Below, piece after piece: positions 26,450 to 33,637 of a DNA stretch of 33,637 nucleotides (position 1 is its first letter; each line of letters begins with the position of its first letter). Under the pieces are notes generated by a model. The model made no database searches and was not told the origin of the DNA. It saw only the letters and a program-made list of their open reading frames with translations. The position numbers and the translations under genes were made by a program. This DNA comes from Bacteroidetes bacterium MED-G20 (GTDB taxonomy: Bacteria; Bacteroidota; Bacteroidia; Flavobacteriales_D; Parvicellaceae), in contig CAJIYZ010000087.1 in the NCBI GenBank assembly GCA_905181675.1, forward strand, positions 1-33,637, read 5' to 3'.

Positions 26450-27298
26450 TTATTGAAAAATTGATTTTGCAATGGACAAAGATTTTTGGAGAGAATCTTT
26501 ATTGATTTTTAATTTTACAGCTTTGTCGTCCAAAAATTCTATGATTTTTTCGGTAGCCATATTACCTACTAAATCGTCTTTAGCCATAGGACATCCACCA
26601 ATACCAAGAATAGAACCGTCAAACCTTTTGCAACCAGCATTATAAGCAGACTGAAACTTGTCAAAATAATTATCTGGATTAGAATGAAGATGAGCACCAA
26701 ACTCAACATCGGGAAACTCTTTAATAAGCTTTGAAAATAGCCAAGTTATTACTTTTGGACTACTAGAACCAACAGTGTCACTCAAGGACAAAATATCAAT
26801 TCCAAAGTCTTTTAATAATTTTTCTACCCAGTGAGCTACTATATGAATACTCCACTCATCACCATATGGATTACCAAAAGCCATGGAAAAATAAGTCACT
26901 AATTTTTTATTGTTTTTTATGCATAAATTCTGAATCTTTTCTAATCTCAATAAGGATTCTTTGATGCTAGAATTTATGTTTCTTTTTTGAAAAGTTTCAG
27001 ATATTGAAAAGGGAAAGCCTAAATAACTTATTTCATCGTAAGCAACAGCTTCTTTAGCACCTCTTTCGTTTCCAATAATCACCAATAATTTGGTAGGAGA
27101 ACTATCTATTTTAAGATTTTTAATTACTTCCGAAGTATCTGCTAATTGAGGAATTTTCTTCTTTGAAACAAAACTTCCAACATCTAGTGTGTCAAAACCA
27201 ACTTTTAAAAGTTCATTGAAATATTCAATCTTTATTTCAGTAGGTATAAACCTTGAAAAACCCTGCATAGCGTCTCTAGGACACTCTATTAGTTTCAT
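26450..27298 (-). CDS. Hydroxymethylglutaryl-CoA lyase
   Basis: ECPRDAMQGFSRFIPTEIKIEYFNELLKVGFDTLDVGSFVS; catalytic-site motif GIGGCPMAKDDLVGNMATE. Confidence 0.92.
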   Translation of the reverse strand: MKLIECPRDAMQGFSRFIPTEIKIEYFNELLKVGFDTLDVGSFVSKKKIPQLADTSEVIKNLKIDSSPTKLLVIIGNERGAKEAVAYDEISYLGFPFSISETFQKRNINSSIKESLLRLEKIQNLCIKNNKKLVTYFSMAFGNPYGDEWSIHIVAHWVEKLLKDFGIDILSLSDTVGSSSPKVITWLFSKLIKEFPDVEFGAHLHSNPDNYFDKFQSAYNAGCKRFDGSILGIGGCPMAKDDLVGNMATEKIIEFLDDKAVKLKINKDSLQKSLSIAKSIFQ

Positions 27299-27313
27299 AG
27301 GGTGTAAGAAGAT

Positions 27314-29608
27314 TTAAGGAACCAAAAGCTGCTTGACAGTTTTGCTATTGTTAATATTGGTTGATAAAGAATATATACCAGAGCTTAAATCAATTTCACT
27401 TAAATCAAGTATAAGTTGGGTATAATTTGGCCCATAAAACCCAGCGTTTAGCAGCATTGATTTACTATATACCAATTGACCTAATGGATTGAAAATTTCA
27501 AAATTAGTTTCTTGATCTTCAAGCAATTCAAAAATTAAACTTACTTGACGGTCAGAATTAATTGGGTTAGGACCAAAAATAAGATCTTCTGAATTGCCAA
27601 GTGGATCAACAGGTGGATTTGTTGTCCTTAACTCTCCAAAATATGGTGTTTTGTTGTAGGCATTTATTACGATACTCAAAGTATCAATTGAGTTGATTGA
27701 GTCAAAATTAAAATCTACTTGGCCGTTTAAAATATTACTTTTCCCAATTAGAGAATCACCATTCCATAATGTAACAGCAGCATTTTCTACGTCACAAATA
27801 ATAGTAGTTGATGTCAAACCAACTTCTTCTGTCTCACTGTGTTCAACTACAATTTCACTAGGAATATCAGATCTAAATAAAGTGGTTGGATCACCGAACA
27901 AAACCCATGTTTCTACTACTTCTTTACCAGGGTTTGGATAATCGTCCAGCATTTTCATTTGCCCACTGTAAAAAAGAGCACCAATTGAATGCATTTTATT
28001 ATCCGAATAGGATTCTACTAAAATATCCACAATTTCGTCTTGACTTGCCATTGGAGGAGCCCATGACATTAAAATAGATGAACCAGCAGCAGCTATTGAA
28101 CCAGATGGAGAACCTAAATTGGTAGCTCTTTGCCAAGCTTCAGAAATACAAGTTCCAGAAGTGAAAGTTCCATTGTTACAAGCAACTGAGACAACAAAAG
28201 GATATTTACCATTATTTGAAGCAGAGTTTATATGAGAGCTGCTAAAATTACCAGTTGCACATGAATTTATATCGCCATGGCCAGTATAATTAAAAAGAGC
28301 AACTCCGCTATTTACAGCATTGGAAATTTGGCTTGAATTAGGGTTTCCATTAGCATCTTCTCCACTATGAGTTCCATCGTAAAATTCGTATACATTTTGA
28401 TAACCATAGTTTAGTAAATCTGTTCTAATATTTCTTAAATGTTGCCAATCTGCTTCTCCATCGTCGCCATATCCAGCTCCTTCATTAGAGCCAAGTCCAA
28501 TAGCATTTAAATAATAATCTGAAGTATCTGGATTTGTTTCATATTCTAAGTTTCTTTGAATGATAGTAGTTAAATCTGTTGAATTTGAAGGGCTAAATCT
28601 ACCAACATAAACATCTGGATACCAATCGTTAGAATTGGAAACTAAACCATATTTTGCATCAGACCATTTAATTTCTGAGTTCCATCCACCAGTTGAACCA
28701 GCATTATAACAAGCAACTTTGTTGTGGTCTCCAACTAGCAATAAATATAAAAAATCAGCGTTTTGTTGGTAATAAGTTCTCACATAATTGTAAATACTAG
28801 TTTCTGAATTTCCGATGTCTGCAATATCTACAAGAACCACTTCTCTACCCGATTGTTTTTTCCACTCAATAAAAGGAGCCAAATCGTTAAAATATTCTGC
28901 AGGTGAAATAATTAACATACTTCCTTCTTGACCAATTGAATTGTACCTAGTTGGAGAGTAATTTAGGTAACGTCTTTGGTAAGAAATTTTTAACTCGTTT
29001 AAAATGTTTTCCTCCGTATTTCTAGTCAATTCATTGTTTCCTTTAACAGATACATTAAAATCTATTTTAACAATTATTTTACTGTATACTTTAAGTGTTT
29101 TTTGCACTGGATTGTATTGAAATGGCACAAAATTCAAAGTCTGTCCCCTTAAGTCTCTCTGTATATATGGCTGACCAAGAGAAAAAATATTAGATGGATA
29201 GTCTAGATCCAATTCGTACAAAGGACCTTTTTTATAAGGAATCAAACTAGGGTCGATATTTCGGTATAAATTACCCTTAGAAGGTATTATATTAACACTT
29301 TCTATCAGAGTGTATTTAGAATCTAAAATTGTGTAGTTGCTAACGCCTGTTTCTGGGAGTTGAATATTAGATGTGAATTTCATTAAATCAGGTTCTCCGG
29401 AATTCAAAATTGGTCTTCCACCATCGACAACAAGTTTCTTAAACTGTATTGAGTTAATTATTTTGGAATCTATTAGAGAATACTTAGTAAGCTGGTACTC
29501 GACAACAATTGAGTTCTGAGAAGAGCTAATTAGCTTAATATCGTAGGAATTATTTGCAATAAAATTTAAACTTAGAAATAAAAAAAAGTAGGTAAGTATA
29601 TTTTTCAT
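27314..29608 (-). CDS. Gingipain-like C25 family cysteine peptidase with T9SS C-terminal sorting domain
   Basis: Start moved to ATG at 29608 (MKNILTYFFLFLSLNFIANN signal peptide). NYTGHGD and VVSVACNNGTF catalytic regions; C-term FGPNPINSDRQVSLIF...SSGIYSLSTNINNSKTVKQLLVP. Confidence 0.9.
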   Translation of the reverse strand: MKNILTYFFLFLSLNFIANNSYDIKLISSSQNSIVVEYQLTKYSLIDSKIINSIQFKKLVVDGGRPILNSGEPDLMKFTSNIQLPETGVSNYTILDSKYTLIESVNIIPSKGNLYRNIDPSLIPYKKGPLYELDLDYPSNIFSLGQPYIQRDLRGQTLNFVPFQYNPVQKTLKVYSKIIVKIDFNVSVKGNNELTRNTEENILNELKISYQRRYLNYSPTRYNSIGQEGSMLIISPAEYFNDLAPFIEWKKQSGREVVLVDIADIGNSETSIYNYVRTYYQQNADFLYLLLVGDHNKVACYNAGSTGGWNSEIKWSDAKYGLVSNSNDWYPDVYVGRFSPSNSTDLTTIIQRNLEYETNPDTSDYYLNAIGLGSNEGAGYGDDGEADWQHLRNIRTDLLNYGYQNVYEFYDGTHSGEDANGNPNSSQISNAVNSGVALFNYTGHGDINSCATGNFSSSHINSASNNGKYPFVVSVACNNGTFTSGTCISEAWQRATNLGSPSGSIAAAGSSILMSWAPPMASQDEIVDILVESYSDNKMHSIGALFYSGQMKMLDDYPNPGKEVVETWVLFGDPTTLFRSDIPSEIVVEHSETEEVGLTSTTIICDVENAAVTLWNGDSLIGKSNILNGQVDFNFDSINSIDTLSIVINAYNKTPYFGELRTTNPPVDPLGNSEDLIFGPNPINSDRQVSLIFELLEDQETNFEIFNPLGQLVYSKSMLLNAGFYGPNYTQLILDLSEIDLSSGIYSLSTNINNSKTVKQLLVP

Positions 29609-29716
29609 GACTCTAATGTACCAATAATATGAGTTTTTTAAAATTTGTGTCAATTTTTATTTGAACAGTTCAATGTTTTTTTCGCAATGAAATCTTAAGT
29701 ACTATATTCGCGGAGA

Positions 29717-31309
29717 ATGAATTACGAAAAAGAAATAAATAAAAGAAGAACTTTTGGAATTATATCACATCCAGATGCTGGAAAGACTACTTTAACTGAA
29801 AAGCTTCTTCTTTTTGGTGGAGCGATTCAAAGTGCAGGGGCAGTTAAAAACAATAAAATCAAAAAATCTGCTACATCAGATTTTATGGAAATTGAAAAGC
29901 AAAGGGGAATAAGTGTTGCAACATCTGTAATGGCTTTTAATTATAGCGATAAACAGATAAATATTTTAGACACTCCTGGACACAAAGATTTTGCCGAAGA
30001 TACCTACAGGACACTTACTGCTGTAGATAGTGTTATTATGGTAATAGATTGTGCCAACGGTGTAGAGGCTCAAACTGAGAAACTAATGGAAGTTTGCAGA
30101 ATGAGAGATACTCCCGTAATTGTTTTTATTAATAAAATGGATCGAGAAGGAAAAGATGCATTTGATTTATTAGATGAGATTGAATCTAAATTGAGTATAA
30201 AAGTTAAACCAATGAGTTGGCCAATTGGTATTGGAGCAACTTTTAAAGGAGTTTACAATATGCATAAAAAAGAACTTAATCTATTTAGCGGAAATAAAAC
30301 AAGCATTGAAAAGGAAGTTTACAATTTAAATGGCATCCAGGATCCTACACTTTCGGATTTCATAGGAGAAGAAGCAACGGAAGTTTTAAAAGAAGAAGTA
30401 GAACTTATAGATGGAGTTTACGGCGATTTTAATCAAGAAAAATATTTGGAAGGAAAGGTTGCTCCCGTTTTTTTCGGATCTGCTTTAAATAATTTTGGAG
30501 TTCAAGAACTTTTGGATTCCTTTATTGAGATATCTCCTACTCCTCTTGGAAGAGATACTGAGTCTAGGTCGGTAGAACCAAGTGAAGAAAAATTTAGTGG
30601 TTTTGTCTTTAAAATTCACGCAAATATTGACCCAAAACACAGGGACAGAATTGCTTTTCTAAGAATAGTATCTGGAAGATTTGAAAGAAATAAATTCTAC
30701 TTACACACTAGACACCAAAAGAAAATAAAATTCCCCAATCCAACTAGTTTTATGGCATCTTCAAAATCAGTTGTTGACGATGCATATCCTGGAGATGTTA
30801 TTGGTTTATACGATTCTGGCACTTTTAAAATTGGAGATTCCCTATCAGAAGGGGAAATATTAAATTTCAAGGGGATTCCAAGTTTCTCACCTGAAATTTT
30901 TAAAGAAATTCAGAACGATGACCCAATGAAAAGTAAACAGCTAGATAAAGGTCTTAGTCAACTAACTGATGAAGGAGTAGCTCAATTATTTGTAATGCAG
31001 CCTGGAAACAGAAAAATTATAGGAACTGTAGGTGAACTTCAATTCGAAGTAATTCAATACAGACTAAAACAAGAATATGGAGCTAGCTGTAGTTTTGTAT
31101 CTAGAAACTTTTTTAAAGCATGTTGGATGACAAGTACAAATAACGAAACAATTCAAGATTTTATAAAAAGAAAATCTACCAATGTTGCTTATGACAAGGA
31201 TAAAAATCCAGTATTTCTAGCCCCAAGCCCATTTTTATTGACTCAAGCCGAAGGAGATTACCCAGAAATAATATTTCACAAAACATCCGAGTTTAAACTA
31301 GATGAATAA
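29717..31309 (+). CDS. prfC: Peptide chain release factor 3
   Basis: GTPase motifs [58 protein letters not shown]. Confidence 0.96.
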   Translation: MNYEKEINKRRTFGIISHPDAGKTTLTEKLLLFGGAIQSAGAVKNNKIKKSATSDFMEIEKQRGISVATSVMAFNYSDKQINILDTPGHKDFAEDTYRTLTAVDSVIMVIDCANGVEAQTEKLMEVCRMRDTPVIVFINKMDREGKDAFDLLDEIESKLSIKVKPMSWPIGIGATFKGVYNMHKKELNLFSGNKTSIEKEVYNLNGIQDPTLSDFIGEEATEVLKEEVELIDGVYGDFNQEKYLEGKVAPVFFGSALNNFGVQELLDSFIEISPTPLGRDTESRSVEPSEEKFSGFVFKIHANIDPKHRDRIAFLRIVSGRFERNKFYLHTRHQKKIKFPNPTSFMASSKSVVDDAYPGDVIGLYDSGTFKIGDSLSEGEILNFKGIPSFSPEIFKEIQNDDPMKSKQLDKGLSQLTDEGVAQLFVMQPGNRKIIGTVGELQFEVIQYRLKQEYGASCSFVSRNFFKACWMTSTNNETIQDFIKRKSTNVAYDKDKNPVFLAPSPFLLTQAEGDYPEIIFHKTSEFKLDE

Positions 31310-31739
31310 AGAAATTAAATCTTTTAATATAAGAGTTTATGCGTTAATTATTAAACAGGATTCAATACTTGTTAGTAGAGAATTCATCTTTGGAAAATAT
31401 GTTTATAAATTTCCTGGTGGTGGTCTTGAATACGGTGAAGGAATTATTGAATGTTTACAGAGAGAAAGTATGGAAGAAATGAACCAAAATTTAAAAGATT
31501 TAGACCATTTTTACACTACTGACTTCTTTCAACAGAGTGAATTTAATTCTAAAGATCAATTAATTGCAGTTTACTTTAAAGCAAAACTAAGTTCAAAAAT
31601 CATTAACAAATTAGATATTCCCATAAAAGATTTTCCAGTATTTGAATGGAGAAAAATTAAAGACTTCTTAGAGGAAGACTTGTATTTCCCAACGGATAAG
31701 TATGTATTTAATCTTTTTAAAAAAAAATCACAAAATTGA
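31302..31739 (+). CDS. NUDIX hydrolase
   Basis: Nudix box-like [22 protein letters not shown]. Confidence 0.9.
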   Translation: MNKEIKSFNIRVYALIIKQDSILVSREFIFGKYVYKFPGGGLEYGEGIIECLQRESMEEMNQNLKDLDHFYTTDFFQQSEFNSKDQLIAVYFKAKLSSKIINKLDIPIKDFPVFEWRKIKDFLEEDLYFPTDKYVFNLFKKKSQN

Positions 31740-32396
31740 CTGACCATTCAAATCTGTTGTAAGAACATCACTAAAATAATCGTGAAATGGCAAAAGCAAT
31801 TTGAAATGATCTCTAACAATTTCACTAAAACTGTCTTTTAAAACAATATTATCTTGAAAATTTTTAACAAAAATAAATTGCTTGTATCTCAACAAATCAA
31901 TGAAAGGATGGTTTTTATCAAATCCTTTTGGACAAACTTTTAGTGAGTTACCATTTATAGAATCCCACTTTTTTACAATATTCTTATTCTCAATAACACC
32001 TTTAAAGTAATCTCCATCAGATTCAATTTCTTTTCTAATTCTAAACAAATCATCTTTATTTGGGTTCCAAAAGCCACTTGCTATAAAAGTATTTCCTGGC
32101 TGAATATGAATATAAAAACCACCTCTATATTTAGGTTTAGATCTATGAAAAGATATTGCAAAATGAGTTTTATAAGGCGTTTTATCTTTGGAAAAACGAA
32201 CATCTTTATAAATTCTGAAGACTTTAAAGGATTCCCAATTAAAGTAGTCTTTATTAATATCAAAAAAAGCGCTAAAATATTGTTTGACATTAGAATTATG
32301 TAGGTCAAAAGTTGTCTTATTATCTTTAAACCATGGTCTATTGTTATTGTTCTTTAGCTTTTTTAGAAATTCAAATATTTCGGGTTCTAAATTCAT
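31728..32396 (-). CDS. DUF2461 (TIGR02453) family protein
   Basis: FLKKLKNNNNRPWFKDNK, RIYKDVRFSKDKTPYKTHFAISF, GGFYIHIQPGNTFIASGFW. Confidence 0.92.
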   Translation of the reverse strand: MNLEPEIFEFLKKLKNNNNRPWFKDNKTTFDLHNSNVKQYFSAFFDINKDYFNWESFKVFRIYKDVRFSKDKTPYKTHFAISFHRSKPKYRGGFYIHIQPGNTFIASGFWNPNKDDLFRIRKEIESDGDYFKGVIENKNIVKKWDSINGNSLKVCPKGFDKNHPFIDLLRYKQFIFVKNFQDNIVLKDSFSEIVRDHFKLLLPFHDYFSDVLTTDLNGQSIL

Positions 32397-32400
32397 GCTG

Positions 32401-32829
32401 TTATTTTTTAAATAAATTATTTAGATTTTTAAATGCTTTAAACTCTAGTGCATTTCCAGACGGATCTAAGAAAAACATAGTAGCTTGTTCTCCAGGGAGA
32501 TTTAAAAACCTAATATAGGGTTCTATTACAAATTTTATATTTTCAGACTTTAATCTTTCTTTAAATTTTACCCATTGTTTCATGGATAAAACTACTCCAA
32601 AGTGTGGTACAGGAACTCCCTGACCATCCACATAATTATTACTTGAAATTGACTTTTTATTCGTTTGATGAATAACTAATTGGTGACCAAAAAAATTAAA
32701 ATCCACCCACTTTTCATCCGATCTACCCTCATTAAAACCCAAAATTGAAGAATAAAATTCTTTTGCTATTTGCAAATCATGAACTGGTATGGCCAAATGA
32801 AAAGGGTTTTGTTCAACAGAATTATTCAT
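32401..32829 (-). CDS. VOC (glyoxalase/dioxygenase) family protein
   Basis: [24 protein letters not shown]...PHFGVVLSM...[15 protein letters not shown]. Confidence 0.92.
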   Translation of the reverse strand: MNNSVEQNPFHLAIPVHDLQIAKEFYSSILGFNEGRSDEKWVDFNFFGHQLVIHQTNKKSISSNNYVDGQGVPVPHFGVVLSMKQWVKFKERLKSENIKFVIEPYIRFLNLPGEQATMFFLDPSGNALEFKAFKNLNNLFKK

Positions 32830-32880
32830 AGTTTTTAAAAAAATTTAACAATATTTTACAACAATAACTTTTGTCTTAAG

Positions 32881-32888
32881 TATATTTG
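32881..32888 (+). promoter_or_regulatory. Putative Bacteroidota -7 box (TATATTTG) for peroxiredoxin
   Basis: Exact TAnnTTTG match 28 nt upstream of ATG 32917. Confidence 0.45.
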
Positions 32889-32916
32889 TAAAAGTATTAA
32901 AATTTAAAAAAAAAAT

Positions 32917-33558
32917 ATGTCAAATTTTGTAGGAAAAAAATTTCCGAGTATTGAAGTGGATGCCATGAATGAAATGGGAGACACATTTAAAGTTAACGTT
33001 TTAGAAGAAGCTGTTAAAAATAAAAAGAAAGTGGTTCTGTTTTGGTACCCAAAAGACTTCACCTATGTATGTCCTACAGAATTACATGCTTTCCAAGAAG
33101 CGATGCCAGAATTTGACAAGAGAAATACTATTCTAATTGGTGCATCTTGTGATACTCCTGAAGTACACTTTGCATGGTTAAGCACTCCTAAAGACAATGG
33201 TGGAATTGAAGGGGTTACATATCCAATATTGGCAGATGCTAACAGAAACTTGGCCAACATATTAAAAGTATTGGATACTACTAACGAAAGATACGACGAG
33301 GAATTAGATGCTGTTCAAACCGACGGTAATAGCACACCTTACAGAGCGACTTTTATTTTAGATGAGGATGGAATGGTTTTTCATCAGGCTATGAACTTTT
33401 TTCCTGTTGGAAGAAATGTTAATGAATTTTTAAGACTTATTGATGCATATTCCCATAATCAAAAATTTGGTGAAGTTTGTCCTGCAAACTGGGAAGAAGG
33501 AAAAGATGCAATGAAAGAAAACAGAGACGGTGTAGCCGATTATTTATCAAAACACTAA
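32917..33558 (+). CDS. Peroxiredoxin (AhpC/TSA family, 2-Cys type)
   Basis: FWYPKDFTYVCPTELHAFQ and EVCPANWEEGKDAM. Confidence 0.95.
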   Translation: MSNFVGKKFPSIEVDAMNEMGDTFKVNVLEEAVKNKKKVVLFWYPKDFTYVCPTELHAFQEAMPEFDKRNTILIGASCDTPEVHFAWLSTPKDNGGIEGVTYPILADANRNLANILKVLDTTNERYDEELDAVQTDGNSTPYRATFILDEDGMVFHQAMNFFPVGRNVNEFLRLIDAYSHNQKFGEVCPANWEEGKDAMKENRDGVADYLSKH

Positions 33559-33637
33559 TGGTAACTGAACTAGCTACAGATACTCTAAAAGAGGAGCTTA
33601 AAACAAACAAAAAAGTTCTTGTTCAATATTCTGCTGG
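33558..33637 (+). CDS. Thioredoxin family protein, partial (3' end beyond window)
   Basis: MVTELATDTLKEELKTNKKVLVQYSAG...; start overlaps peroxiredoxin stop (TAATG). Confidence 0.75.
   Translation, partial: MVTELATDTLKEELKTNKKVLVQYSA

Noticed and set aside
27693-28077. Two forward ORFs (82 and 63 aa)
   Set aside because: Antisense to the C25 protease gene; overlap each other; no domain features.
32081-32518. Three short ORFs around DUF2461/VOC genes
   Set aside because: Alternative-frame or antisense reads of well-supported genes.
33063-33260. Reverse-strand 65-aa ORF
   Set aside because: Antisense shadow of the peroxiredoxin gene.

Overview
AT-rich chromosomal window from a Bacteroidota (Flavobacteriia-like) genome, judged from TAnnTTTG-type promoters, T9SS C-terminal domains, bacillithiol synthesis and SusC/FecA-like receptors. 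It contains no rRNA, tRNA, CRISPR array, transposase or phage module that I could recognise. From left to right: tandem acyl-lipid desaturases (the first is truncated at the window edge), a saccharopine-dehydrogenase-like gene and a DUF423 protein. Next come an iron(III) ABC importer operon (fbpABC-like) and a six-gene iron-linked operon: DUF4856 lipoprotein, imelysin-like lipoprotein, HTTM/vitamin-K-carboxylase-like membrane protein, FecA-like TonB receptor, ABA4-like DUF4281 protein and TspO/MBR. These are followed by a small lipoprotein plus DUF2490 pair, a hemerythrin-like protein plus small Cys protein, bshC, a divergent Nramp homologue coupled to a T9SS cargo, a giant 17-repeat TPR-like protein, HMG-CoA lyase, a gingipain-like C25 protease, prfC, NUDIX, DUF2461, VOC, peroxiredoxin and a partial thioredoxin. 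The most interesting signals are regulatory. (i) A Fur-architecture palindrome (TTTAGAATnATTCTAAA-like) lies upstream of both iron operons. (ii) A second element, AATACCAT-N6-GGTATTG, sits at the same distance (20 nt) from the -7 box in the promoters of the DUF4856 operon and of the hemerythrin operon. (iii) A strong hairpin separates the first and second genes of the DUF4856/imelysin/HTTM/TonB operon.
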